The notes beneath the pieces are model-generated. The model did no database searches. It was not told the origin of the DNA and was given only the letters and a program-made list of their open reading frames with translations. The position numbers and the translations under genes are program-made. From Lutjanus erythropterus (Eukaryota > Chordata > Actinopteri > Lutjaniformes > Lutjanidae), in the NCBI GenBank assembly GCA_020091685.1, contig CM034595.1, positions 4,827,971-4,891,970 on the forward strand: 64,000 bases of DNA, given 5' to 3'. Positions 1-11,207 of the stretch are shown in pieces. Every line of letters starts with the position of its first letter. Positions within the stretch are counted from its first letter, which is position 1.

Positions 1-563
1 GTATTTTACTGCTGTAGATGTTTATGATTGAGCTCATCTTAACTAATTTATATGCTGCTGGCTAGTTTAATCTCCAGCAGTGCACCATATTCTATAAAAC
101 ATATGTTTGTAGCATCTCTGTCCTGTGAGAACAATCTCTAAAAAGTCAACTTTTCATGAGAAAAACTGTGCTGTTTCAGCAACAATGCATTCCAGCTGAT
201 CCAAGAGAGTTTTTAGAGTTTATTTAGCTTAAGAAATCAGAGAATTTTCTCAACCCACACACTTGGAACACTTCATCCTTCAGTTGATCACAAACATTCA
301 AAATCAGTTCATTTGGAGATACATGGTTTTCAGTGGACGGTAAGAGGATGAAAGACCTTAATCTGAAAAGTTACTAAAGCTGTTGGACTAATGTGGTGTG
401 TACAAAGTACAAAATTTGCCTCTGAAATGACATGGGGTAGAAAGTTGCATAAAGTTAAGTACAAGTGTCTTGGATTTGTGCTTAAGTAGAGTACATGATT
501 AAATTTACTTACTTATTTATGAATAAATTGAATCACAAAGAAGATTATTTGTTTATGATTATT

Positions 564-609
564 TGTATGGAACAATATTCTCTTATCAAAGAGAATATTG
601 TTCCATACA
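564..609. repeat. perfect short hairpin (21-bp arms, 4-bp loop)
   Basis: The arm at 564-584 is the exact reverse complement of 589-609, with a 4-base loop at 585-588. The similarity extends outwards about 8 more bases with one gap. It could be a small foldback element or a recent palindromic event. No surrounding gene explains it. Confidence 0.8.
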
Positions 610-907
610 GAATAATCTTGCAAGATATTTAAAGTCAAAAAGGGCCAGACTTTTATATTTCCTGTCTGACCTATAGTTAAGTAGCTAAGCTATAGCTAAG
701 TTAGTAATTTAGTTGTTTTTACAATTGGAGAATAAAGACTATGTACAACATGAAAAACATTGTAATATAGATAAGTACCTTGTTGTTTCAATAAACAAAT
801 GTTATATTTAACATATTTTTTCATACAGCGTGCCTCTCCTGAATCCCCTGTGCTTAAACTGTGGAGTTAAAACGTCATAATACAATAAGTGTCTCTGTGC
901 TTAATGA

Positions 908-1290
908 TTTGGTGTGTAGGATTTAGCGCCAGCTAATGGTGAGCTGGCAGGTTGCAAAACTCTTCCTTCACCCTCCCCTTCCAAGCGTATAGGAGAAACG
1001 ACAGTGTCCACAGAACATAAGAAAAATGCAAAAGGCTGTAGAGCTAGTGTTTGGTTTGTACGTTAAAGGCTGCTGTGGAAACGTGGCAGTTCAGCATGGT
1101 GGCCTCTGTAGAGGAGGACGTGCTCCCTATATAGATATCAATGGCTCATTCTAAGGTAACTTAAACCGAACAATTCTTATTTCAGGTGATTGTACACTAA
1201 TGAGAACATACTTCTGAATATTATATTCTTTTTTCATCCATTTCTGCCTTATTCTGCCAATAAACCCTGTAAATCTTACACACTGGACCT
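908..1290. mobile_element. non-autonomous DNA transposon, 'GTGTGTAGGATTTAG' family, copy 1
   Basis: It starts with GGTGTGTAGGATTTAG and ends with TTACACACTGGACC. These are imperfect inverted repeats of the form GGTCCAGTGTGTAGGATTT. Interior words (CTCCCCTTCCAAGC, GGCTCATTCTAAGGTAAC, TTCTGCCAATAAA) recur in the other copies in this window. There is no coding capacity. The superfamily is not established here. Confidence 0.7.
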
Positions 1291-1349
1291 CCAACAACAG
1301 ACATAATCAATGAATGAGTTAATTAGCCTCTCTCTCATTTGAAGAAATT

Positions 1350-1898
1350 ATTTATTTATACTGTTTTCCTGTAGTGCTGTTTATCCATCTAGATAGTTTT
1401 GGTGTAGAGTTGCAGAGTTTTGGAGATATCAGCTATAGAGATGTCTGCCTTTTCTCCAATATAATTCAGCTTGTGGTGTTCAAAGCACCAAAAAAAAAAA
1501 AAAAACAATATCTCTTTCCAGAAAACATGACCCAGATACTCAAGATAATCCACAGAATTTGTTGTGAGCTGTTTCATGTAGGAACTACTTTCTTTCAAGA
1601 AGAAAAGAAAGTAGTTCCAGTAAATTCTACCACAAAATGACACGAAGCTGCTCACAACAAGGACTGTGGATTATCCTGAGTAAAAGGGACACTGGTTTAG
1701 AATTTTTCAAATGTATTTTTTGGTGCTTCAAAGACCGCAAGCCGCGTGCCATTTAGTCCCATTATGCTGGAGAGAAGGCAGACATCTCTGGCTGATATCC
1801 CGATAAGTCTGCAACTCACACCAAAACTATCTAAATGGATAAACAGCTCCAAGGGGAAAAATATGTATTTTTGATTTTGGCATGAAGTGTCACTTTAA
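1350..1898. mobile_element. foldback repeat, 'TTAAAGGGACAGTTCACC' family, palindromic copy
   Basis: Two long arms read as reverse complements around a centre at 1581-1618, where GGAACTACTTTCTTT is followed by its exact inverse. The left arm carries CATCTAGATAGTTTTGGTGT and GGAGATATCAGC; the right arm carries their inverted forms. The right end is followed by TTAA (1895-1898). Two overlapping ORFs on opposite strands (88 aa each) are by-products of the palindrome. It is non-coding and non-autonomous. Confidence 0.75.
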
Positions 1899-3578
1899 AG
1901 GGCTGGATTCAGCCCACAGGCCACCAGTCAATATGTCTATATGTCATGACATATGCAAACATATTTTTTGCTAAAAGAAGTGAGTATACAATAACCACCA
2001 ATCTGTGACCAACCAAGACTTAACATTATGTCACTACATCTTAAGGGATCAGTGTGATTATACTTGGCATATTGTCAGCATCACTCAGGGAATGGAAAAA
2101 ATTCATGTGGGACCCTCAATTTAACTCTGCTATTATTACACTAGAATTATATTTAAAACTGAACCAACTCTGATCTGAGCTCTATAAAGGGAAGAGAACT
2201 GGGAATCTGTTCATGTTGGGCTCCCTCCCATGGAAAACTTTGTAATATCCCCTCATCATCTAAACCCTATGAAATCCGGGAAATGACTTAAGCAGCAGTG
2301 GAGCAAGCATGCTCAGAAATGAAAAGAGGACAAGAGGCAGAGAATTTTAGGCTCAAGGTTAACCTTCTGTAAATCTGACAAAAGCAAAATCGACTTTGAG
2401 CAGTGCTTATTTCTTGGCTGGTGCCCGGGATGGAAGAGGGGGAACTGACCTAGATATGGAAGACATTAAGGAGAGGAGGGGGGCAGGGGAAATCATCAAA
2501 TAGCATGGATCAAAGATGGCGTGCGGTTGCTCAAATAACTGATAATCCAGAAAGAGTTTTTATTGGCTGAATACTTGATACATGTCTTAAGAAGTCAAAA
2601 TCAAAAGGATATGTTGCTAATCTGTCTAATCTACAATCTAATCCAACAAAAGCCTTTGTCGTTTTACACCAGCAGGTGGCAGGATTTACCTTCCATAATG
2701 AGATCAGAGTTAGTCACACTAAACCAGAGCTTATGTGTCCCTCTCCTGCACTGCTACACAGTGTATTTGCGATACACTGGACTTGTACATATGGACATAT
2801 ACATACCGTAGGTAGATAGCACCAGACCTCTGTAACTGTCCAGGATCACCATTTGTCAAATATTTCTTTATTAAAACAAGCTATTAAGGAAATGTCCTCA
2901 ACAACTGGAAGTGAAACTGACTTACAGAAGGATGTCAAGACGATGTGAAATGAAGCATGACACATGAACTTTTTCCCTGCTCTGGGTCAGCTTCCTCATT
3001 GACCTGTCATACATCCTTATTATATTATACCATACCATACCATTCACACTATACCATATATTATACATGATGCTATACCATATTACATAACACTGTTACT
3101 TCGCTATTTGTCCATTGCAGCCCTACTGTCATCGCTGGTAGTTTACACTGACTACTACTGAGTTGCACTCTGTCACCTTGGGCTTACTGCACCTTACCTC
3201 ATACAACTTTAATAGACAGTACTATTTTTATACCAATTATACTGTTTACTGTCTCGCACTGTTGCTCTGCCCTGCACTGTGCTGTGTCCTTTACACTATT
3301 GTGCAAATATTGTACATATCATATATATATGTGTACTGTTTGTCATGTATGTTGCACCAAGACATAGATAATCGGCATCAGCTGATGCCAGTGCTCACGA
3401 GGCCATAAAGCAAAAAATCTCTTGCAAGTGTTGCTGCTGTGGTACGATGTCAGCGCTCCCTCATGTGAGACTTGGGAATGTGGTGAAAAAGTTAGTTTGG
3501 TGCCCTATACTAGCACTCATACATCCTGCAATTTGCCTTTGCCTAAATGTCCTGAGCCACCATCGCCCTGTCTAAACG

Positions 3579-4085
3579 TTAAAGGGATAGTTTGGATGAT
3601 TTGAAGCGGGTTTATATGAGGTAGTTATTGATAGTCAGTGTAATACCTGCAGTACAGTAGATGGCGGTCGACATGCCTCCAGTTTACTACTACCAGCACA
3701 AAAGCTAAGCAATGTGCTGCTGTGGACATGAGTTAGAAGTAAAACATACTTTATCCACTTAAAAAAGTGTACACAATATTCAGAATATTTTCACTACTTT
3801 ATCTTGCAGTAAAACAGCCTTTTCCGATGAGAAACCACCGTTATACAAGCCAAATATCACTCTCTCCAAACCAGCCAGATTCCACAGGTGAAATCAGTCA
3901 CTTTTACCTCACAGAACACGTGAGTTGCTTGTCTAACGCTTCCTTGATCGGTTAGTTAGTTTGTGTGACTGTGTGACAGCTGTTGTCCAGCAACTTTGAT
4001 GCTCAGCAAGATAAAATGACTAATTTTGCCAGTGAAGTCTGGTTGAGCAAAATAGAGCTATATTTAGCCTGAATAACAGCAGTAG
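3579..4085. mobile_element. non-autonomous DNA transposon, 'TTAAAGGGATAGTT' family, copy 1
   Basis: It begins with TTAAAGGGATAGTTTGGAT and continues with GGTTTATATGAGGTAGTTAT, CAGCCTTTTCC and CAGAACACGTGAGTTGCT. It aligns by eye with the copy in klf10 intron 2. The right end is degraded, so the boundary is approximate. Confidence 0.65.
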
Positions 4086-5616
4086 TGTTAATGTTATGTT
4101 GTATAGAATAATGCAATTGAATAGCGATGTGTCTGTATTCTATTGTATCCTGCTTTCCCTTAAATACTACTCACTTTCTGCATAACTCAATATATTTTTT
4201 ATATTTCAGTTCCATCTCAAACAACATGTTACTGATGGAATTATACATTAATTTTCTTTGTTCTAAAATTGGAAATTAGCGACTAACATAAATTGCATTT
4301 TTATTTGATCTTATTCTTTCTGCTACAAATGCCACATGTCACGTAACCATCAGAGGCAAATGTTAAGGATTTATTTCTCTGTGTTTACTCAGTTCAGCGC
4401 AGAGGTTAATGAAGCCAGTTCCAATGCCCTGCTAAACCTTATTCTAGAGTCAAGTCAAACAAAACCTCAGAACTATTTTTAGGTATCGGGCACTGGGTTA
4501 TCAAATGACCTCTGGTGTTGTTAAATATGGGTACAAAGAGTCAGAGACAGGAAAGTGCACTGTCATCAGAGTGAGGTTAGTCGGTTTGCAGCTTTAAAAA
4601 ACGAGTAAATTCAAGCAGAAAACACTACTTTAATTAAAATAGACCTTCGATATGCTAAAAGGAACAATAGATTCAACTTTTGAGCTATTATGAAACTGAA
4701 TTCTCCTCTTGGAAAAACCAAGTGAGGCCCAAAGTTAAACCATCACCACTGATAACTTACTGGACCACCTTCCACGTTCATTCAAAGATCGGTGGAGCAG
4801 CACCGGCTCCTGTCAGTCAGGCCACAACCAGGAGTATAAGTTGTTCCCGGTGAGGTAACATGATCACTAGCTGCAGAGTAAGACTTTAAAATAACTTCTC
4901 TTAGTGCTGTCTGTGGAGGCATATCTTTACAACTCAAGGGGGTAATTCTGCCTGTTAACGCTGGGTCAGTCCAGGCTTCAGGCACAAACCTTCTGCTCTG
5001 AACACCCAGCCACAGATGCTGCTGCACGGCTTAAAGGGCATTATGCTGGCCTACATGCACACGAGGAATAAAGAGAAGTAATGAGCTATTCCACTGTCTT
5101 CTAAATGACAAACATCCTTTTCTGTAACAGCAAAAGTGAACAAATAGTCCTTGTAGTTTCTCTTGCCATTCAAACCACTTAAAAACTGGCTGACAATATA
5201 GTTATAAGATGCTATAACACCTGGAGCAATTCTGCCACTTCATTGTAATAAAATCCATTTGTCGATTGCACAATAGCACAAGGATGTAGTAAAGTTCTGC
5301 TCAAATGAAGAGCATGGCCATTGTAACTAGTTCACACCGGCCAAGAATCTGGGTCTCCATTGCATCATGCTTATAAAACCAGGGCAACCTGATTGGCTGG
5401 AGACCAGTAACATGGTGCTGGACCCATGAAAATTGCGTTCTTCTGTGCCATGACTGCTCACTCTGCTGCTTCAGGAGCTTGATAATCCTATTGAGACAGA
5501 TAAAAAACCCAACCATGCTGGACCACAAACATTAATTGGTCATTTGCAATTTCCTAATTTTGTTTTGCACAACGCTATAAAAGACAATTCTACAATTTAA
5601 GTATAACGTGTTTTAG

Positions 5617-6218
5617 TTAAAGGACTAATATGTTGGATTTAGTGGCATTCAGCGGTGAGCTTGCAGATTGCAAACATCTCATGTCATTCTCCCCCTCCAT
5701 GGAGTCTGTATCTACTTTGGTTTGTCTATTCTGGGGTCCTGTAGAAGCATGGCTGTTCAATATGGCAGACTCCATGGAAGAGGACCCACACCCGCGACCC
5801 AAACTTTTTGTGGTGTAGGCACACCATAACCTCAAGGCACACCTGTAATCATATCCATGAAAAATATCCCCTATAACAAACCTAACCAGCGACGGCAGTG
5901 CATAACCTACCAGCCAATCAGAGACAGAGTTCCTGGAATACAGTTAGGGGAATAAAAGTTAGCCATCAATCAGTCAAGGCTTTTGATGTCTTCCTAATAA
6001 TTTCCACCTTTTGGTAACTGAGCGAACATCAAAAACTGGAACTTGCTTTGAAGGAAGGTTTTTAAAGGTACTTTTTAGGGTGCAGAACACTAATGAAAAC
6101 TGCTTATAGCCTATTTATATTTATGAATGTTATACTTATACTTATGAAAGACAAAGAAATTCCATTTCTTCAATGTTCTGCCAATAACTCCCTGTAGATC
6201 TTACACACTATAACTTTA
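5617..6218. mobile_element. non-autonomous DNA transposon, 'GTGTGTAGGATTTAG' family, copy 2
   Basis: It starts at TTAAAGGACTAATATGTTGG and ends at CTTACACACTATAACTTTA. The interior shares the GTGGCATTCAGCGGTGAGCT and GCAGACTCCATGGAAGAGGA blocks known from many percomorph copies. Opposite-strand ORFs inside it (5617-5835 and 5630-5818) are repeat-derived. Confidence 0.65.
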
Positions 6219-6959
6219 GACCAATACAAATCAATATGCTTATAAGGACAATATCAATAACTTTGTTTAATGTGAAAGGCGTTGCTAGTTGTGATAAGTA
6301 ATTGTTTCATCTCTGAAGTTGCTGGGCAGCTCAGCCTTTTAGTCGACTTTGGATCATTGATCATTAGATGCTAATGCTAACTCTAAATGCTAATGTTGAA
6401 AGGCCATATTAAAGCTAAACAGCCAGTAAAATGTATTTCTGAAAATATTTACCCAAGAAATAGGCAATGTAGTAACCCTTAACCCTTAAGTTTCATGAGG
6501 CTCTGTTGGAACATGGACACAAAGTGGAAGCTTACTTTTCTTGTATTACAGCTAAACTATACACTAAAATATGCTCCATATTTGATCAGCTCTGCCTTGT
6601 GTGTTGCACTGGACAGTTTCACTGAGAATGACTTGTCAATCACAAGGTTCCCACACCCTAAAACATACCCTGCTTTATTGTTTATTTTACTCTAAATGGG
6701 ACCATAATTTACAAAATAACAATTTTCCTGCATTGAAGAAGCCCTGAAACTAGTGATTGAGACCATAAACTCATTAGGAAATGGTTTACTGAGGTCATAA
6801 ATCAATTAAGAAGGATAGCCTTGATTCTTTTGAACCCTCCCCCTGCTGGCCATTAGAAAGAATGCAGGTTTAACAGCAATCTGAATTTTGCTGAAGTTCT
6901 GTCTTCACTAGAGCCAAAGCAGTTTGAAATTTGAATGTTTCATTATCAAAGTACATCAG

Positions 6960-7218
6960 TTAAAGGGCCACTCCAACCATTTAGTGTAGACAAAAGAATC
7001 GTCAGAATCAGTATAACCGAAGCTAGTCCCAAGTATGAGTCAAGCTTTAAAAATGCTAGATCTGGGGCAATGACATCATCGGGGGTTTTCTCAGAATTTA
7101 GGAAGTTCCCAGCAGAGCCACTGAAGACACAATGACCACAACTGTTCCCACAGGCCAATACTCTCTCCATGATGAGTAACCTGACTTAATGTGCGGAACT
7201 GGTGGAGTACCTCTTTAA
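6960..7218. mobile_element. 259-bp MITE with TTAA-flanked inverted ends
   Basis: The left end TTAAAGGGCCACTCCAACC is matched in inverse by the right end GGTGGAGTACCTCTTTAA. Both ends abut TTAA, consistent with a TTAA target duplication as in the piggyBac and Kolobok superfamilies. No transposase is encoded. The short ORFs inside (6935-7135 on +, 6946-7170 on -) are repeat by-products. Confidence 0.75.
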
Positions 7219-9164
7219 TTGCTGCAATAAAGCAAATCATGTATTAGTCAATTCAACGCTCACACACATAGCAAAGAAATATAAACAAATCCTTGAAATT
7301 AAAAATTAAATAAAGATGCACAAAAAGTAATAGAAAATGAAATAGAAAAATACAATATATTAAGTGTATTCTGTAAAACTGTGTGACAATACAAGTTATA
7401 GCCAGCTATAGATACAGCAGGCACAGAAAATGTTTGATAATAATAACTTACATTATAAAAGACAATTTAATGTAACAATACAGTTGAATTATGATGGTAA
7501 TATTGTATTTTGAACTGTGAACTAGTTGTACTTTTATAAAACACTTCAAACTGGGTTATCCTCCATTAATAAAAAGTAAAAGCACAACAGTTTCCCAAAA
7601 ATATTTATTTTGTATTGTTACAATTTAGTTTAAATTATGTTTCTGATGTGGACATAATGATTACAGCACATCTTGCCATTAAAAAGCTGTATTACACATT
7701 ACACACACTTTATAAGACACATTAAAATTGAACACACTTCTTCCCACGGGTCAATTTAAAACTATGATTAGAAACTATTCTGTTCTTGAATGTAACTGTT
7801 TGCAAATGAGGACACTCCCTCATTGATTCTTCAAGAATAAATTAAGGCTGAATGAATGAATGAATAAATGAAAGAATGTTGAATAGTAGATGAATTGTGT
7901 GTGTATTGTGAGAGGAGGCGCCTCCAGAAGATAGCAGACCAAAAGTGTGAACCAAGGTTGCTGGAAGCTGGAATCATATGGAGAGCTGTCCAATGTGAGA
8001 GAAAGAAATAAATCAGAATAATTTCTTTATGCACTAAGACTCTTTTCTATTCCAGCAACTAATTCCTGGATATGCTTTTGAGGAACACCCCACAGTGCCA
8101 GACTCAGTCAAACTGTTGTGTGTCTGCATGTGTATTTGTCCATTGTGTGTCCACAGTCGGTCTTTTGTTCTGGTTCTCTGTGCTGTGCAGGAAGGTCTAG
8201 ACAGCTGACACTTACCTAATCCACAGGGCTGTCTGTCTGCCTCAGGCCATCTCCTGTTGGCTCACCTCTTCCCCCCACAAAGGACGAGAAGCCTGCTAAT
8301 GGGAACAGCAGCCGCATTAAAAAGAAAGAAAAAGTTCTCGTGAGGTCAGCTCAACTTTGAGAACTTTGTCACTTGAAACTAGTTCAAGCCTCTAAAGGAA
8401 GAAAATGAGTCCCAATAACATAAACACATTTATGTAGGCTGTTTACTTCACTAACAAATTCACATGTTTTCAAAATCATGAATAATGAGCACTTTTCTCT
8501 GTTCTGAAACATTGGCGGCGTGTTCGCTCCACTGTCTGAGTCAAACACCAGTACGACCTGACAACAACCTGTAATCACATGGACACTGTCTAGAAGCGTT
8601 TTTGGACATGTCCAGACATGTTTTAGCCACCAGAGCCAGAGGACGGTGACAGGATGCTTTTTTTGTTCTATGTCAGGCTGTTGGAACTGAAGTGAGCTGC
8701 AGTGAACTGCTGGGCTGATTAGGACTGAAGGTACGCTCGTAACTGACCGTTATGAGGGGGAGGCGGTAGCAGGGTTGGGGGACCATGGCTCCAGCATGTC
8801 ACCAAGACATATTTCAGGTCCACCCAAAAAGTCCTGAACACAGAAATCATGGACAGCAATTCAGTGCCACAATTCAGTACTTAATAGTTCAGTGTTTTCA
8901 GCAACTGTGTTCTAACATGTATGATGTATTTAGAGGAAAAACTCCCTTTTTCATTTACACAGAATGTAAAGCTTAAATAATCTATTGTTTTAAGTCCCTC
9001 AAAATATATATTCATTTTGCTGCCTGCAGGAGACATCTAATATGTTTTACAGTCATAACTTTCAAACCAATTCATAATATTGACAAGAGCCAATACATTT
9101 CTATTTCATCACTTACAATGGAAGCTTATTGCTGCCAGGCCAGAAAAACAAGTCAGATCAGTAT

Positions 9165-9880
9165 CATGTTATAAACCGGATAGTTTCTTGCAAGATTTTA
9201 TTGACATTATAACATGATATTTTCATGTTATAACAACACACAAACTTAACATGTTATAACAAGAAACTTTTTTGTCATAATGATACACTTCCTATTTTGC
9301 TATAACATGACACATTTCACGTTACAAATGAACTGTTTTAATGTGACATTATTAAGATACAAATTATCACGTTACCATGTCATACAGTAATGAAACATTT
9401 CATCTTTTAACTAAATAAATATTGTTTTAACAAGAAAATTTGAAAATGTGATAACTTGTTATAACAAGACATTATAAAAATCTAAGTTACTACATTATAA
9501 TCTGAAACCTTTTATTTGATAACAATAAGTTATCATGTTATACAGTAATTAAATGTAATAATAAATATATATATGTAATATAATAACAAGAAAATTCTCT
9601 TGTAACCTTTTGAGTTTGTATAAATATATTCTGTCACGTTATAACAAAGTCATGTTATAACATTAAACATTTTATTTTATATTGTAACAAGTTTGTATAA
9701 AAATGTTATCATGTTATAATAACAATATAAGTTATCACGTTATACAGTGAAACTTTTTACAATGAGTTATCATGTTAACATGATATTTTTCTCGTTTCAA
9801 CAAAATAAATAGTACACTATTTTAACAAGAAAGGTTTCTTGACAAGTCTGTATGTCATGATACTGTAAAAATGTCATGTT
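9165..9880. repeat. degenerate tandem array of palindromic TTATAACATG units
   Basis: About 700 bp is built from variants of CATGTTATAACATGATA, interspersed with ACAAGAAA and GAAACTTTT blocks. Units recur every few tens of bases in both orientations because the core is self-complementary. It looks like an old minisatellite or an internally expanded AT-rich element. No coding potential. Confidence 0.7.
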
Positions 9881-10159
9881 ATGACATTGTTGATAGGCCA
9901 CTGATCCAGTTCTCTTTTTGGCAGCAATATGCTTCCTTAAATTACACACCAAACCTGAAGAGAAAATTTGTCCTGCCTGCACTCCAGATTTGCATAAAAA
10001 TGAATGTAGTACTTTTGTGAAAATGCTTAAATATTGAAATATAACACTTTATTATAATGCAAAAATAGGACATTAAATCTGGGGTGGTCTATACTCAGAA
10101 CCTGCTAATTGATACATACAAAGCTGTTTATCAACGTCAACTCTCCAACATTTGATTAG

Positions 10160-10567
10160 TCAGAGGAGGTGTGTGTCTGCTCTGGTCGATGAACAGAGTG
10201 ACTCATCCAAGTTGGCGTGTGTGTGTGTTTGAGGGTTGGGGGGGGGGGCGGAGGGGTGTCACCAGGAATGTTTTTCACACGCCCATGCTGTTGTGTACCA
10301 CGCTGCCACCACGGAGCCGTCAGCTCCCGATCACGCGCCGGGTCTCCCTCCCATTGGTCGACGCCCAACACACCTTTGCGTCCCATTGGGCGAGACGTTA
10401 AAGGCCGCGTCCCACTTCCCCCCCCACCGTGTTTGAAACAATGAATGGGAACTGACGGGAAAACTGGGAAACATACAATTCTCGGTTTCAGGTGTAAACG
10501 GAAGGCAAGAACTCGGCATATAAACCTGAAGCTCCTAAACGCACCACTCAGACTCACACAACAATAT
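10160..10567 (+). promoter_or_regulatory. klf10: klf10 promoter and non-coding exon 1
   Basis: A TATAAA box lies at 10519-10524, placing the start site near 10550. The short transcribed leader ends at 10567, directly before the donor GTAAGT. Two inverted CCAAT boxes (ATTGG at 10353-10357 and 10385-10389) sit exactly 32 bp apart, three helical turns, on the same face. The C-rich run at about 10420 and GC-rich words resemble SP/KLF sites. The arrangement fits an inducible TATA promoter. The exact start site and factor binding are inferred, not seen. Confidence 0.65.
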
Positions 10568-11207
10568 GTAAGTAGTTTTATTTACGTCACAGTCTATGTT
10601 CCATTGTATATGACATTTATTTGTTTCTGATAATGACGTGTAGCCTAATTTATCTAAATTATACGGGGACGTAATTTTGTATACAACATTATGGAAATAA
10701 TGTAATGGCACTGTTTGTTTTATTGGTAGTGATGGTTATCAAGCCATGTTATGACAGCTTATAACTAGGTCATAGTTCATTTCTGTACCATCAGCTTCAC
10801 CAGAAGTATGTCTGTAGCGTGTCTGTGAGTGTGTGTGTGTATGTGTGTGTGTGCTGGACAGTACAGGGAGGGGTTGTGTGTCTGTTTGTGTAAGCAGCAC
10901 AGTTGGTGATTTTGTCCCTCAGGAAAGTAGGTGAAAGGGGAGCAGGGGGCTGAAGAGCAGCAGCTGATCATGCTCCCTTCACATGCTCCTTTTCATCTTC
11001 TGCATATGTTGATGAATGTCAAAATCAATCAGTCAGTGGCTGATTGTATTCAAAGCCTTATAACCAGCTGGTCAATCAATGCAAAGTTCACTACATTGTG
11101 TCATACTATATATTATTATGTACATTTATGATCCAAATCAAATGAAAGAACAATCCGTAGTGTTGTCTTATACATCTTATTTTTTGGTCTTTTTTCAGAG
11201 TTACAGC

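Larger units (their letters stand above)
1..10150. other. repeat-rich intergenic region upstream of klf10
   Basis: No host exon could be recognised. The open frames here are short and lack domain signatures or flanking splice logic. The block is AT-rich and contains a short perfect hairpin (564-609), several short non-autonomous DNA-transposon copies (about 908-1290, 1350-1898, 3579-4085, 5617-6218, 6960-7218) and a degenerate palindromic tandem array (about 9165-9880). The stretch about 2975-3400, rich in TTGCAC-type and TATACCAT words, resembles the 3' portion of a dispersed fish repeat but I cannot name it. Nothing identifiable stands out in 7220-9160 apart from ordinary AT-rich DNA. Confidence 0.7.

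Noticed and set aside
1374-1655. Overlapping 88-aa ORFs on both strands
   Set aside because: They are products of the palindromic foldback element at 1350-1898; the two proteins mirror each other because of the inverted arms.
10156-10557. 133-aa minus-strand ORF and several plus-strand ORFs in the klf10 promoter
   Set aside because: The GC-rich promoter lacks stop codons by composition. The frames overlap each other and have no domains.
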